Positions 1 through 9,603 of a DNA stretch of 64,000 nucleotides are shown here, piece by piece. The notes under the pieces are model-generated. The model was not told the DNA's origin and searched no databases. It saw nothing but the letters and a program-made list of their open reading frames with translations. Source of the stretch: Shewanella pneumatophori (GTDB lineage: Bacteria > Pseudomonadota > Gammaproteobacteria > Enterobacterales > Shewanellaceae); contig NZ_JAKILB010000003.1 in assembly GCF_023283895.1 (NCBI RefSeq), forward strand, positions 1-64,000, written 5' to 3'. Both the position numbers and the translations under genes were made by a program. Position 1 is the first letter of the stretch. Each line of letters begins with the position of its first letter.

Positions 1-104
1 CGCTCGTCACCTCAGGAGCAAGCTCCCTTGTGTTACCGCTCGACTTGCATGTGTTAGGCCTGCCGCCAGCGTTCAATCTGAGCCATGATCAAACTCTTCA
101 ATTA
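1..104 (-). rRNA. 16S ribosomal RNA, 5' end (partial)
   Basis: The reverse complement begins with TTGAAGAGTTTGATCATGGC, the near-universal 5' end of bacterial 16S rRNA, and continues through the helix leading to the CAAGTCGAGCGGTAACA region typical of gammaproteobacteria. Only about 104 bases lie in the window; the rest of the rrn operon lies to the left, beyond base 1. The mature 5' end is placed at base 104 by alignment with E. coli from memory, so it may be off by a base or two. Confidence 0.97.
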
Positions 105-285
105 AAGTTTTGTTTGCTTCATCCACCTTACAAGTAAGGAGAAATCAGCGGCTCAACGAATTCTGTGATTTGTTTCCACTTTAAAAAGTGAAATCAAACT
201 TTTTTCATATTGCTATGAACACTCATTCATTAAGTAAATTTTTGACTGCATCAAAAGAGGCAGTTTCGAATAACTTAATCTCTGT

Positions 286-326
286 GAGTGCCCACACAGA
301 TTTGCTTGTCATATTGTTAAAGAGCG
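286..326 (-). promoter_or_regulatory. rrn leader antitermination region (boxA)
   Basis: On the minus strand bases 326-314 read CGCTCTTTAACAA, matching the E. coli rrn boxA except for the first base (TGCTCTTTAACAA). It is followed at 298-286 by TGTGTGGGCACTC, also present at this place in E. coli rrn leaders. BoxA recruits NusB-S10 for rRNA antitermination; function here is inferred from family knowledge. It lies about 210 bases upstream of the mature 16S end. Confidence 0.9.
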
Positions 327-572
327 TGAAGCCATCTTTCATGCTTCGCCTTAGACGCTTAGGTCGTTTGGCTGAGGAGGCGTATTCTACACTTCCTGAT
401 GTTGGCGTCAAGCGCTTATTTTAAGAAGTTTTTCAAGCGATGATTTCTTAATCAGAAGTCATTGCGTGAAGCTCTTAAACCGCTTGTCACCAGAGTTATC
501 GTCCCGAAGTAGTTAACTCACTAACTCGTGCTGCTTGGCTTGTTGCCTGCTGCGCCGTGTCAGTGGGGTCGC

Positions 573-600
573 ATTATAGGGAGATTCGAAAAGAGCGCAA
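573..600 (-). promoter_or_regulatory. rrn P1 promoter
   Basis: The minus strand carries -35 TTGCGC (600-595), a 16-base spacer and -10 TATAAT (578-573). The surrounding CTCCCTATAATGCG and, just downstream, CCACTGACACGG closely follow the E. coli rrn P1 sequence. The short 16-bp spacer and GC-rich bases after the -10 are typical of stringently controlled rRNA promoters. Upstream bases 601-650 hold A/T tracts fit for an UP element. Everything from here to base 105 is leader RNA; apparent reading frames in it are not genes. Confidence 0.9.
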
Positions 601-676
601 GCGCTTTTTTCGAAATAATTCATCTTTTTTCACTGTTTTTATTTAGGCACAACTTAGCCACTAGTTACCCTCAGAC

Positions 677-685
677 TTATCCACA
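677..685 (+). promoter_or_regulatory. DnaA-box-like 9-mer upstream of rrn P1
   Basis: The bases read TTATCCACA, the strict DnaA box. It is isolated, about 80 bp upstream of the rrn -35. A single 9-mer can occur by chance in 64 kb, so function is uncertain. Confidence 0.3.
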
Positions 686-788
686 AAACGCTTGCGCAAC
701 GCTGCTTTTATGTTCGATAACGATTATCCCTACATGCTAGCAGACAGCTCTATTTACCTCAGCATGTTATTGGTAACACTGCTATATA

Positions 789-816
789 GGTATTAGGTAT
801 TAGGTATTAGGTATTA
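789..816 (+). repeat. Tandem repeat, four copies of GGTATTA
   Basis: Four perfect head-to-tail 7-bp units (GGTATTA) lie in the spacer between the rrn promoter region and secA. This is a simple-sequence repeat likely to vary in copy number by slippage. It overlaps the end of a short open frame on the minus strand (814-963) and no known regulatory site. Confidence 0.85.
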
Positions 817-963
817 TCGACTTTCTTTTGCAAGCTTTGCCGCAATCAACCATCCGTAGGTCTTCATGAATTTTCCCTCTTTAACAACGATAAATTTGCT
901 AGCTAGTCCTGCTACATGATTTAACCCTGTTAAGGAGGCAATAAAAAAGGGTGACTCAATGAG
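814..963 (-). other. Possible protein-coding remnant (C-terminal 49 residues)
   Basis: After the secA terminator the minus strand stays open for 49 codons, ending TAA at 814, and has a protein-like composition (LTGLNHVAGLASKF then MKTYGWLIAAKLAKESR). There is no start codon before an internal ATG at 867, which has AGAGGGA upstream and would give 17 residues. It could be the tail of a gene whose front was lost, a tiny peptide, or chance. I do not recognise the family. Confidence 0.2.
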
Positions 964-975
964 TCACCCTTTTTT
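943..975 (-). terminator. Terminator after secA
   Basis: Perfect 15-bp inverted repeat: six A, GGGTGACTC, a 3-base loop AAT, then GAGTCACCC and six T. It lies 33 bp past the secA stop. The A and T runs on both sides make it able to work in both directions. Confidence 0.9.
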
Positions 976-1007
976 ATAAACTATACCTGTAACTAATAAC
1001 TTTATAT

Positions 1008-3731
1008 TTAGCTCAGTTTACCGTGGCATTGTTTGTACTTTTTACCTGAACCACATGGGCATGGATCATTACGGCCAACTTTTTCACCTTCGCGAACGGT
1101 TGGCTGAGTTGCCGCTAGTGCAGCACTTTCTTCTGCACCAACTAATGCTTCAGCTTCTGCATGTTGATAATCACGACGGATCTTTGCATCTTCTTGACGA
1201 CGACGCTCTTCCATCTCTTCAACATCTGATTGTGCTTGCACTTGTACTTTAGACAACACACTAATTACATCGTGCTTTAATGACTCAAGCATTTGCTGGA
1301 ATAGCTCAAATGACTCACGCTTATATTCCTGCTTTGGATTCTTTTGTGCGTAACCGCGCAAGTGAATACCTTGGCGTAAGTGGTCCATCGCCGATAAATG
1401 TTCTTTCCACAAGCCATCTAGCGTTTGCAGCATTACCGCTTTTTCGAATTGACGTAGTACTTGTTCGCCTACCATCTCTTCTTTGGCTTTGTATGCATTA
1501 ACCCATGTATCTACAATACGCTCACGGAGTGTTTCTTCATGCAGATCGTCTTCTTTATCTAACCATTCTTGGATAGGAAGACTCATTGCGTATTCTTGCT
1601 GAAGACGTTTCTCTAGCCCTTCAATATCCCAAAGCTCTTCTACTGACTGGCGTGGAATGTATTGGTCAACTAAACCGTTAACAACATCTTCTTGAATGTT
1701 TGTGATAGTGTCTTGAATACTATCGGCATCCATTAACTCATTACGCTGGGCGTAAACCACTTGGCGCTGATCGTTAGCAACATCATCAAACTCAAGTAGC
1801 TGCTTACGGATATCGAAGTTACGTGCTTCAACTTTACGTTGTGCGTTTTCGATAGCGCGTGATACCCACGGATGTTCAATCGCTTCACCTTCTTCCATAC
1901 CTAGCTTCTTCATCATTGATGAAACACGGTCTGAAGCGAAGATGCGCATTAAGCTATCTTCCATAGATAAGTAGAAACGTGAAGAACCCGCATCACCTTG
2001 ACGACCTGAACGGCCACGTAGCTGATTATCGATACGGCGAGATTCGTGACGCTCTGTACCAAGAATATGTAAACCACCGGCAGCAACAACTTCATCATGA
2101 CGGATCTTCCAGTCAGCCTTAATTTTGGCTTTCTGCTCATCAGTTGCATTAGCTAAAGCTTCGATTTCCATGTTCCAGTTACCGCCTAACACGATATCTG
2201 TACCACGACCAGCCATGTTAGTTGCAACTGTTACCGCACCAGTGCGGCCAGCTTGCGCTACGATGTCTGCTTCGCGTTCGTGGAATTTAGCATTCAAGAT
2301 CTCATGCGGGATCTTTTCTTTCTTTAATAAGCTATGCAGTAACTCTGATTGTTCAATCGAAACGGTACCAACCAATACTGGTTGACCGCGCTCACGACAA
2401 CCTACGATATCTTTTACGATAGCAGCATATTTTTCTTCAGCTGTTAGATAAACTAAATCTGCATGGTCTTGACGAACCATAGGACGGTTAGTCGGTACAA
2501 CTACAGTGTCTAGTCCATAAATATGTTGGAATTCGAATGCTTCGGTGTCAGCTGTCCCCGTCATACCGGCAAGCTTTTCATATTGACGGAAGAAGTTCTG
2601 GAATGTAATTGACGCTAAAGTTTGGTTTTCATTTTGGATATGAACACCTTCTTTAGCCTCTACAGCTTGGTGTAGACCTTCAGACCAACGACGACCAGGC
2701 ATTGTACGGCCAGTGTGTTCATCAACAATAACCACTTCGTTGTCTTGAACAATATAGTCGACGTCTTTCTCAAATAGTGTATGTGCACGAAGTGCTGCAT
2801 TCACATGATGTAATAAAGAGATATTGGCTGCTGAGTACAATGAATCGCCTTCAGCTAACATACCGCGTTCAGTCAATAGCACTTCGACCTTTTCTTGGCC
2901 GCGTTCAGTCATATGAACTTGCTTTGATTTTTCATCAACAGAGTAGTCGCCTTCGCCAACAAACTCTTCTGTATCTTCTTTCTCTTGAGCAACTAGATTA
3001 GGGATCAGCGTATTGATCTTAATGTATAGCTCGGAGCTATCTTCAGCAGCACCAGAAATAATTAACGGAGTACGTGCTTCATCGATAAGAATCGAGTCGA
3101 CTTCGTCGATTAGGGCATAGTGAAGTGGACGTTGTACGCGCTCAGCAGGTGAGAACGCCATATTGTCTCGTAGGTAATCGAAACCAAATTCGTTGTTGGT
3201 ACCGTAGGTAATATCTGCATCATAAGCTGCTTTCTTTTCTACCTGACCAAGACCTGCAACGTTAATACCAACGGTTAAACCAAGGAATTCAAAAAGAGGA
3301 CGGTTGTTTTCAGCGTCACGACCCGCTAGATAGTCGTTCACGGTAATAACGTGTACGCCTTTACCGGTTAGACCATTTAGATAAGCTGGCAGAGTTGCCG
3401 TTAATGTTTTACCTTCACCGGTACGCATTTCTGCGATGCGGTTACTATCCAAAATCATACCACCGATAAGCTGAACATCGAAGTGACGCATCTCAAACAC
3501 ACGCTTCGAAGCTTCACGTACCGTAGCAAATGCTTCAGGTAAAACACCTTCTAATGATTCACCACCGTCTAAACGCTCGCGGAAGTGGGCGGTTTTTGCT
3601 TTTAATTCTTCATCCGATAGTTTTTCATACTCAGCTTCTAGCGCGTTAATCTTGTTAACGACTTTGCCAAACGCCTTAAGTGTACGATCGTTGCGACTAC
3701 CAAATACTTTTGTCAGTAATTTACCAAACAT
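1008..3731 (-). CDS. secA: Preprotein translocase ATPase SecA
   Basis: SecA is the ATP-driven motor that pushes unfolded preproteins through SecYEG at the inner membrane. The protein shows the DEAD-type motor with Walker A GEGKT near residue 105, the [20 protein letters not shown] segment near 210, and [12 protein letters not shown] of the second nucleotide-binding domain. The extreme C-terminus is the zinc-binding SecB-interaction tail ([16 protein letters not shown]). A TTG-initiated frame extends 9 codons further upstream, but ATG at 3731 is chosen because [16 protein letters not shown] matches the normal SecA N-terminus; length is then 907 residues, close to the E. coli 901. No secM lies upstream; an M23 peptidase gene takes that place, so SecM arrest control is not expected. 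Confidence 0.98.
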   Translation of the reverse strand: MFGKLLTKVFGSRNDRTLKAFGKVVNKINALEAEYEKLSDEELKAKTAHFRERLDGGESLEGVLPEAFATVREASKRVFEMRHFDVQLIGGMILDSNRIAEMRTGEGKTLTATLPAYLNGLTGKGVHVITVNDYLAGRDAENNRPLFEFLGLTVGINVAGLGQVEKKAAYDADITYGTNNEFGFDYLRDNMAFSPAERVQRPLHYALIDEVDSILIDEARTPLIISGAAEDSSELYIKINTLIPNLVAQEKEDTEEFVGEGDYSVDEKSKQVHMTERGQEKVEVLLTERGMLAEGDSLYSAANISLLHHVNAALRAHTLFEKDVDYIVQDNEVVIVDEHTGRTMPGRRWSEGLHQAVEAKEGVHIQNENQTLASITFQNFFRQYEKLAGMTGTADTEAFEFQHIYGLDTVVVPTNRPMVRQDHADLVYLTAEEKYAAIVKDIVGCRERGQPVLVGTVSIEQSELLHSLLKKEKIPHEILNAKFHEREADIVAQAGRTGAVTVATNMAGRGTDIVLGGNWNMEIEALANATDEQKAKIKADWKIRHDEVVAAGGLHILGTERHESRRIDNQLRGRSGRQGDAGSSRFYLSMEDSLMRIFASDRVSSMMKKLGMEEGEAIEHPWVSRAIENAQRKVEARNFDIRKQLLEFDDVANDQRQVVYAQRNELMDADSIQDTITNIQEDVVNGLVDQYIPRQSVEELWDIEGLEKRLQQEYAMSLPIQEWLDKEDDLHEETLRERIVDTWVNAYKAKEEMVGEQVLRQFEKAVMLQTLDGLWKEHLSAMDHLRQGIHLRGYAQKNPKQEYKRESFELFQQMLESLKHDVISVLSKVQVQAQSDVEEMEERRRQEDAKIRRDYQHAEAEALVGAEESAALAATQPTVREGEKVGRNDPCPCGSGKKYKQCHGKLS

Positions 3732-3791
3732 CTGAACCACTTCTATGTTATTGGCCAAGTCCCTTTTAGAGCCTGAAAGCCGATTTTACGA

Positions 3792-4691
3792 TTACCCTGC
3801 CTTGCGGTAGACATATTTTTGCGGATCTATCTGTTGTCCACCGCGCAACACTTCATAGTGTACATGAGGCCCAGTCGAGCGCCCAGTACTCCCCATAACA
3901 GCGATTTTATCGCCTTTAGCGACCACATCGCCCACATTTACTGACAAAGCTTTATTATGACCATAGCGTGTACTTAGACCATTTCCATGATCAATTTCTA
4001 CTAAATTACCATAGCCAAACATCTTGTCCGCCCATGTAACTACGCCACCTGCTGTCGCGATTACATCGACGCCCTCTTTACCGGCAAAGTCGATGCCTTT
4101 ATGCATCGTGCGTTTGCCATTAAAAGGATCATTACGTAAACCGTAGGGCGAGGATAACCAACCTTTTTTAATTGGTCGCCCAGATATATAACGTTCTTCA
4201 TCTATATGGAGGTTAGATGCTACTGTTTCAAGTAGTGAAAGCTGAACATTATTATTATCTATTCGAGATACCAGCTCATCCATATCGGCAATAAGCTGAT
4301 CGAGTTCGATGTTAGTACCTAATTCACTGATACCACCCACACCGACTTCTGAAGAGAAATCAAATTGATCTTCTAATTGATTATTTAATGCAACTTGCTG
4401 ACCCAAGGCTTCTAAGCGCGTGAGTTTAGCTTGCATACGCGCAACGTGGGCAACTAACATCGAAAGCTGAGTTTCAGTCGCACCTTTAAGTGCAATTAAC
4501 TCATCCTTTTGTGCTTCACGAGCCATGCGCTCGTTATCGATATTAGCTTGTTGCTCTGTAATTTGCTTAGCATTGTGCTGATAAAGACTTGTACCTGCTG
4601 CTATAAGCAGGATAGGTAAAAGCAGCCAACGCTTTCCTGGTTGCCAGCGGGTGGCACCATTTCGACCTTGAATAAAAACTGTTACACTCAT
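3792..4691 (-). CDS. M23 family metallopeptidase, membrane-anchored
   Basis: Likely an inner-membrane-anchored, periplasmic LytM/M23 peptidase or a peptidoglycan amidase activator. Residues about 20-38 form one membrane segment, residues about 40-160 are predicted coiled coil, and the C-terminal third is an M23 domain. The zinc motifs are intact: HKGIDF (HxxxD) and HVHYEV (HxH), so it may be catalytically active, unlike EnvC or NlpD types that have lost these residues. It lies 60 bp upstream of secA, transcribed with it, and diverges from dciA. The neighbourhood secA-M23-dciA-lpxC is shared with Pseudomonas as I recall it. The start has only a weak ribosome binding site (TTAGG). Confidence 0.9.
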   Translation of the reverse strand: MSVTVFIQGRNGATRWQPGKRWLLLPILLIAAGTSLYQHNAKQITEQQANIDNERMAREAQKDELIALKGATETQLSMLVAHVARMQAKLTRLEALGQQVALNNQLEDQFDFSSEVGVGGISELGTNIELDQLIADMDELVSRIDNNNVQLSLLETVASNLHIDEERYISGRPIKKGWLSSPYGLRNDPFNGKRTMHKGIDFAGKEGVDVIATAGGVVTWADKMFGYGNLVEIDHGNGLSTRYGHNKALSVNVGDVVAKGDKIAVMGSTGRSTGPHVHYEVLRGGQQIDPQKYVYRKAG

Positions 4692-4718
4692 AGCCTAATT
4701 AAGCCATTTTATTATCAT

Positions 4719-5171
4719 ATGAAAAAGCCCCCTCAGGATCTCAGTCAATTACTGCATCAGCATGGGACTATGCCCAATTTAGCTGAAAAAGCAGAACTGT
4801 TATTACACTTAGATCATTACGTGAAACAAGTGCTAACTGGTCCAGTGACAGAGCAACTAAAAGTTGCCAATTTGCGTCAAGGGATCTTGGTTATTGAAAC
4901 TACAACGGCTGCTTGGGCGGCAAGAATTAACTTCCAAAAACCCAAAATATTACAAATGCTACAAGCCGAAACGCTACCCATGCTTACCGCAATCGAGGTT
5001 AAAGTCAACCCAAGCTTGTTAATGTATCAAACAAAACCCAAAGCTGCTCACAACCTGATTAGTGAAAATGCCGCCGCTCACATAGAAGCATTAGCGGAAC
5101 ATACGGAGGGGACATTAGCGCTAAAACTAAAACGGCTGGCTGCATTAGCCAGCCGTTCAAGGCAATCTTAA
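4719..5171 (+). CDS. dciA: DciA-like replicative helicase loader (DUF721)
   Basis: A 150-residue protein with the DUF721 fold; the core LRQGILVIETTTAAWAARIN and following KPKILQML match the family. DciA is the ancestral bacterial loader of DnaB helicase, used where the phage-derived DnaC or DnaI is missing, so this organism probably loads DnaB through DciA (inference). The longest frame begins at 4641 inside the divergent M23 gene; ATG at 4719 (MKKPPQDLSQLL) avoids that overlap and fits family length, though no clear ribosome binding site is seen. It is the only plus-strand gene between secA and mraZ and converges with lpxC, 7 bp apart. Confidence 0.85.
   Translation: MKKPPQDLSQLLHQHGTMPNLAEKAELLLHLDHYVKQVLTGPVTEQLKVANLRQGILVIETTTAAWAARINFQKPKILQMLQAETLPMLTAIEVKVNPSLLMYQTKPKAAHNLISENAAAHIEALAEHTEGTLALKLKRLAALASRSRQS
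5131..5157 (-). terminator. lpxC terminator inside the dciA coding end
   Basis: A perfect 11-bp inverted repeat (AACGGCTGGCT, 5-base loop, AGCCAGCCGTT) is followed on the minus strand by TTTTAGTTTTAG. It lies 20 bp beyond the lpxC stop and within the last codons of the convergent dciA, so those codons also serve as a terminator. Confidence 0.8.
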
Positions 5172-5178
5172 TTCGCGA

Positions 5179-6099
5179 TTAAGCGAATACAGCACCAGCT
5201 GGCACTGAGAAGCTGACTGGTGCGTCGGCTTCTTTTTCAAAGCTCACAATTTCCCAAGCGTCTTGCTGTGCAAGCATGGCACGCACCAACTGATTGTTAA
5301 GTGCATGCCCTGTTTTGTATGCGCAAAACTCACCAACAATAGCGTGACCCGCTACATACAAATCACCAAAAGCATCAAGGATCTTGTGCTTAACAAACTC
5401 GTCCTCATAACGCAGGCCATCGGGGTTGAGGACGCGATATTCGTCAAGTACAACAGCATTTTCCATGCTGCCGCCTAGTGCAAGATTATTGGCTCTTAGG
5501 TACTCGATATCTCGCATAAAACCAAAGGTTCTCGCGCGGCTGATATCTTTAACAAAAGCTGACGATGAAAAATCCATAACCATGTGTTGCTGACTACGTG
5601 CAATCTCTGGGTGATTAAAGTCAATAGCGAAATCAACTCTGAAACCTTTAAATGGCTTCAACTCAGCCCACTTGTCGCCGTCTTCAACACGAATTGGCTT
5701 AGTGATCTTGATATATTTCTTAGCAGCACTTTGCTCTTGGATACCGACTGATTGCAGTAGGAAAACAAAAGGACTAGCACTGCCATCCATAATTGGAATT
5801 TCAGGCGCATCGACTTCGATAACTGCGTTATCAATACCTAAACCAGCCAACGCTGCAAACAAGTGCTCAATAGTTGAAATACGAACACCATCATCGTTAA
5901 CCAATGCAGTACACATAGTCGTTTCACGCACTTGGTCGGCAACAGCTGGGATCTCAACTGCTGGGGTCAAGTCGGTACGCACTAGCTTAATACCTGTGTT
6001 AACTGGCGCGGGCTTAATGATCAAAGTCACCTTGTTGCCGGAATGCAATCCAACACCAGTAGTCTTAACCATTTCTTTGACAGTTCTTTGAAAAATCAT
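5179..6099 (-). CDS. lpxC: UDP-3-O-acyl-N-acetylglucosamine deacetylase LpxC
   Basis: LpxC removes the acetyl group from UDP-3-O-acyl-GlcNAc, the committed step of lipid A synthesis, in the cytosol with a zinc ion. The zinc and catalytic residues are visible: His in [10 protein letters not shown] (about residue 79), His and Asp in [11 protein letters not shown] (about 238 and 242), and His in KTGHALNN (about 265). The 306 residues match the family (305 in E. coli). It follows ftsZ by 177 bp and has its own promoter candidate, as in E. coli, where lpxC closes the dcw region. Confidence 0.98.
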   Translation of the reverse strand: MIFQRTVKEMVKTTGVGLHSGNKVTLIIKPAPVNTGIKLVRTDLTPAVEIPAVADQVRETTMCTALVNDDGVRISTIEHLFAALAGLGIDNAVIEVDAPEIPIMDGSASPFVFLLQSVGIQEQSAAKKYIKITKPIRVEDGDKWAELKPFKGFRVDFAIDFNHPEIARSQQHMVMDFSSSAFVKDISRARTFGFMRDIEYLRANNLALGGSMENAVVLDEYRVLNPDGLRYEDEFVKHKILDAFGDLYVAGHAIVGEFCAYKTGHALNNQLVRAMLAQQDAWEIVSFEKEADAPVSFSVPAGAVFA

Positions 6100-6178
6100 G
6101 TATTTACCCGTTAATTATCTCAACAAAAAAGCAGCCTCTACTCACTTTTTAAGCGTGCGTAGGCGATGCTGGTCGGAT

Positions 6179-6207
6179 ATCTTAGCATATCTTTGCAAAT
6201 TAACCAA
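6179..6207 (-). promoter_or_regulatory. Candidate lpxC promoter
   Basis: Minus-strand -35 TTGGTT (6207-6202), a 17-base spacer and -10 TAAGAT (6184-6179) lie about 80 bp upstream of the lpxC start. Match is good but not perfect; transcription from ftsZ may also run through. Confidence 0.55.
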
Positions 6208-6276
6208 AATTCACTCAGCCTTTAGACAACACATTAGTATTGCCTTATAGCTGTTAACTATTTAGTAACACTAAAC

Positions 6277-7464
6277 TTAGTCAGCTTGCTTACGCAAAAA
6301 TGCTGGAATATCTAAATAGTCAAGTTCGTTCTTCTTCTCGCTAACCGGTGTAGCAACTTGTGGTTGTACAGCTGGTGCCGTATTACCATGCGACATAGTC
6401 GGCGTGATAGCATCTTCAGCAGCGAAGCTCTCTTGACGAGGCTCAGCAGGAACGATTGGCTCTGGGCGTGGAGCAGGCTTAGAAACTAACTGGATGTCAG
6501 GCTTCTTTTCAGCGCCAATACCAGTAGCAACAACCGTTACACGTAGCTCGTCAGACATTTCAGGATCGATTACCGCACCAACAACAACTGTTGCATTGTC
6601 AGAAGCGTAAGCCTTAACGTGGTTACCTACTGTCTCGAACTCTTCGATGCTCATATCCATACCAGCGGTAATATTTACCAGTACGCCACGAGCGCCAGCG
6701 AGATCGATGTCTTCTAGTAGTGGACTTGCAACAGCAGCTTCTGCCGCTTCTTCTGCACGGTCTTCACCACTGGCAACACCAGTACCCATCATGGCATTAC
6801 CCATTTCAGACATAACGGTTTTCACGTCGGCGAAATCGACGTTGATTAAGCCTGGGCGAGTAATTAGTTCAGCAATACCCTGTACAGCACCAAGTAGTAC
6901 GTTGTTTGCTGCAGCAAATGCATCAAGTAACGATGTACCACGACCTAGTACTTTAAGTAATTTTTCGTTTGGAATAGTGATCAATGAGTCAACATGCTTA
7001 GCAAGTTGCTCAATACCTTGATCTGCGTAGGTCATACGCTTTTTGCCTTCGAATGGGAAAGGCTTAGTTACAACTGCAACTGTCAAAATGCCTTCTTCAC
7101 GTGCGATCTCAGCAACAACTGGTGCAGCACCAGTACCTGTACCACCGCCCATGCCCGCTGCGATAAAGATCATGTCAGATCCTTTAATCGCATTACGAAT
7201 GCTTTCTTTATCTTCTTCTGCCGCTAAACGACCGATTTCAGGATTTGCGCCAGCGCCCAAACCTTTGGTCACATCGCGACCTAATTGAATTGTGGTTGAT
7301 GCAGCAGACTTACGCAGCGCTTGCGCGTCAGTATTTGTTGCCACAAACTCAACACCTTCGATGTTGTGTTTAACCATATGCTCAACGGCATTACCACCGC
7401 CGCCACCGACACCGATGACCTTAATCACCGCTTCGTCTGTATGACTATCCATGATCTCAAACAT
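6277..7464 (-). CDS. ftsZ: Cell division GTPase FtsZ
   Basis: FtsZ is the tubulin homologue that polymerises into the Z-ring and recruits the septal machinery. The tubulin signature GGGTGTGA lies near residue 105, with the N-terminal [10 protein letters not shown] phosphate loop. A variable linker (about 315-380) is followed by the conserved tail [13 protein letters not shown] that binds FtsA and ZipA. Length is 395 (383 in E. coli). The start ATG has GGAGAGAAG upstream. It is the last division gene of the cluster, 31 bp after ftsA. The SlmA gene at 43253 encodes a DNA-bound inhibitor that in E. coli targets this tail. Confidence 0.99.
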   Translation of the reverse strand: MFEIMDSHTDEAVIKVIGVGGGGGNAVEHMVKHNIEGVEFVATNTDAQALRKSAASTTIQLGRDVTKGLGAGANPEIGRLAAEEDKESIRNAIKGSDMIFIAAGMGGGTGTGAAPVVAEIAREEGILTVAVVTKPFPFEGKKRMTYADQGIEQLAKHVDSLITIPNEKLLKVLGRGTSLLDAFAAANNVLLGAVQGIAELITRPGLINVDFADVKTVMSEMGNAMMGTGVASGEDRAEEAAEAAVASPLLEDIDLAGARGVLVNITAGMDMSIEEFETVGNHVKAYASDNATVVVGAVIDPEMSDELRVTVVATGIGAEKKPDIQLVSKPAPRPEPIVPAEPRQESFAAEDAITPTMSHGNTAPAVQPQVATPVSEKKNELDYLDIPAFLRKQAD

Positions 7465-7495
7465 GGTCTTCTCTCCGTTATGCCTGCGTTATTAA

Positions 7496-8731
7496 CTAAA
7501 ACTCGCCTTTAAACCAGCTTTGGACCCGATTCCAAAGACTGGTGACCCCTTGTCGCTCAGGACGTTCGAACTCACGTTCAATCACCATACGCGCACCAAA
7601 GTGAAGCAGCCCGACTCCAGTAGAGTAAATAGGCTGATCCACATATTCGTGTAATCCTTTTACTGGCAACGGCAGTGCCATTCTTACTGGCATACCAAAT
7701 GTTGCCTCAGCGATATCTACAGCACCCTCAATTGATGCTGTACCGCCGGTAATGACTATACCTGCCGCAATTTGATCTTCTAAGCCGCTCTCTTGTAGCT
7801 GCTTTAAGATCAGTTCAAACAACTCTTGGTATCTTGGCTCAACAACCTCAGCTAGCGTATGACGTGACATACTACGTGAAGGGCGACCACCAACTGATGG
7901 CACTTCAATACTCTCTTCACGGCTAACCATTGAGCTACGTGCACTTGCGTGCTGCACTTTAATCTGCTCTGCATGAGACAAAGGCGTACGGAAAATTTTA
8001 GCGATATCGTTAGTCACTTGATTACCCGCGACCGGTACAACTGCACAGTGGCGCAACGCACCGTTGGTGTATACCGCGATATCTGTAGTACCGCCGCCAA
8101 TATCAACTAAACAAACACCTAAATCTTTTTCGTCATGAGTCAATACTGAATCTGCTGAAGCGATGGCTGAGAACACCAAGCCATCAACTTTTAAGCCGCA
8201 GCGCTCAACACTTTTAGTGATGTTCTTAGCCATATCATTGGCACAAGTCACGATATGGACTTTCGCTTCCATACGCATACCAGACATACCAATTGGGCTC
8301 TTAATGCCGTCTTGTACATCAATGGCATATTCTTGTGGTAACACATGCAAAATACGGCGCTCTGTTGGGATCTTTACCGAACGTGCCGTATGAATAACGT
8401 TATCAACATCTTCCTGTGTTACTTCTTCATCGTTAATCGACACCATGCCATTTTCATTTTGGCATTCGATATGTTTACCTGAAATACTCAAGTAAACCGA
8501 AGAAACTTGGCAGTCAGCCATTAGCTCTGCTTGATCTAGCGCTCTTTGCACACTGCGCACGATAGAGTCGAGGTCATTAACGCCGCCCTTATCCATGCCT
8601 CTTGAAGGATGGTTTCCAAGGCCAACAATACTGATCTCACCGTCCGGCAACACTTCACCAATGATCACAGCGACTTTTGATGTCCCTATGTCCAATCCCA
8701 CGATCAGATTTCTATCTAGATTCTTGGTCAT
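7496..8731 (-). CDS. ftsA: Cell division protein FtsA
   Basis: An actin-fold ATPase that ties FtsZ filaments to the inner membrane. The phosphate-1 motif IVGLDIGTSKVAVIIGE begins near residue 9, and the SHS2 1C subdomain follows. The extreme C-terminus SLWNRVQSWFKGEF is the amphipathic membrane-targeting helix. Its ATG overlaps the TAA stop of ftsQ by one base, so translation is probably coupled. Length 411 compares with 420 in E. coli. Confidence 0.98.
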   Translation of the reverse strand: MTKNLDRNLIVGLDIGTSKVAVIIGEVLPDGEISIVGLGNHPSRGMDKGGVNDLDSIVRSVQRALDQAELMADCQVSSVYLSISGKHIECQNENGMVSINDEEVTQEDVDNVIHTARSVKIPTERRILHVLPQEYAIDVQDGIKSPIGMSGMRMEAKVHIVTCANDMAKNITKSVERCGLKVDGLVFSAIASADSVLTHDEKDLGVCLVDIGGGTTDIAVYTNGALRHCAVVPVAGNQVTNDIAKIFRTPLSHAEQIKVQHASARSSMVSREESIEVPSVGGRPSRSMSRHTLAEVVEPRYQELFELILKQLQESGLEDQIAAGIVITGGTASIEGAVDIAEATFGMPVRMALPLPVKGLHEYVDQPIYSTGVGLLHFGARMVIEREFERPERQGVTSLWNRVQSWFKGEF

Positions 8732-9498
8732 TAATTAACGGCTCTCTTTTGTGCATCATCCCAACCTACGGCCAAACCTGTGTCGTAGCGCAAATCCACG
8801 GTGGCTACCTGTTTATCTTGCTGTGCAAGTTTTGGATAGACGTGGATAAATCTTTGTACCCTTGCCATCTTGTCTTCTCTGCCAAGCTCTAGCCTTATGC
8901 CATTATTGAGCTCTGCATGCCAAGCATGTCGCGGGCTTAAGCTTAAACTTTGTAAGTTAAAGCCATTAATTCTTAGTAATTCACCAAGCTGTTGGTAAGT
9001 AGTTAGTACCGACTTACCCTGCTCTTCAGGCCCGGTCAAGAAAGGTAAATTAGGTATACCTTCTTTTATTGGCGCATCAAATACTTCGCCATAAATATTG
9101 AGCCAAGCATCACCATTCCAATGTGCAACTGGTTTTTGTTCAACCAAATATATCTTTAATTTGGCCGGCCACTCTCGGCGCACTGAAGCTTGATAAACCC
9201 AAGGTAAAGCTTCTAAAGCATCTTGCACTTGATTGACGTCCGCTGAAAAAAAGCTTCTTTCCATCAAGTCTTGCAGCGCAACTTGGATTTCACTGTCTTC
9301 GGTATAAAGTCGCTCACCTTTGACCGCAACGGCTTCAATTGGCAAGGCATCAGCGTCATTTAGCACCGTATCTAGTTTCATCGCCACCATAGCGAACCCA
9401 ACTAAAACACATAGCAAAAACACTACGCCAAAGCACAAATACCAATCGGCTTGCAAAAGCAAAACTCGTACACGCTGACCTTTCTCGCGCCAAGACAC
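8731..9498 (-). CDS. ftsQ: Cell division protein FtsQ
   Basis: A bitopic membrane protein linking early and late division proteins with FtsB and FtsL. Residues about 19-40 (WYLCFGVVFLLCVLVGFAMV) form the single membrane segment. A POTRA domain follows (IEAVAVKGERLYTEDSEI), then the FtsQ domain with ALPWVYQASVRREWPAKL. The start is GTG at 9498, supported by GGAAG about 9 bases upstream; no ATG suits. It follows murC with a 105-bp gap. In E. coli ddlB sits between these two genes; here it is absent. Confidence 0.97.
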   Translation of the reverse strand: MSWREKGQRVRVLLLQADWYLCFGVVFLLCVLVGFAMVAMKLDTVLNDADALPIEAVAVKGERLYTEDSEIQVALQDLMERSFFSADVNQVQDALEALPWVYQASVRREWPAKLKIYLVEQKPVAHWNGDAWLNIYGEVFDAPIKEGIPNLPFLTGPEEQGKSVLTTYQQLGELLRINGFNLQSLSLSPRHAWHAELNNGIRLELGREDKMARVQRFIHVYPKLAQQDKQVATVDLRYDTGLAVGWDDAQKRAVN

Positions 9499-9603
9499 CT
9501 TTAGGCTTCCTTTTGCAACCGCAAACTCAGAAAATCGGCCATTATATAGCCCTTATTCCAAGCGTCAAAATTTGATGAGTAAATTAAGCTAATTGGCTCT
9601 AAA

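Noticed and set aside
188..424. Open frames on both strands in the rrn leader
   Set aside because: They lie between rrn P1 and 16S and contain boxA; composition and position show leader RNA, not protein.
528..740. 70-codon plus-strand frame
   Set aside because: It covers the rrn P1 promoter and UP-element region and has no ribosome binding site or recognisable protein character.
3732..3758. Nine extra N-terminal codons of secA from a TTG start
   Set aside because: The residues have no counterpart in SecA, and the ATG at 3731 begins the normal sequence.
6647..7288. Long frames opposite ftsZ
   Set aside because: Antisense shadows of a strongly conserved gene, with low-complexity Ser/Ala translations.
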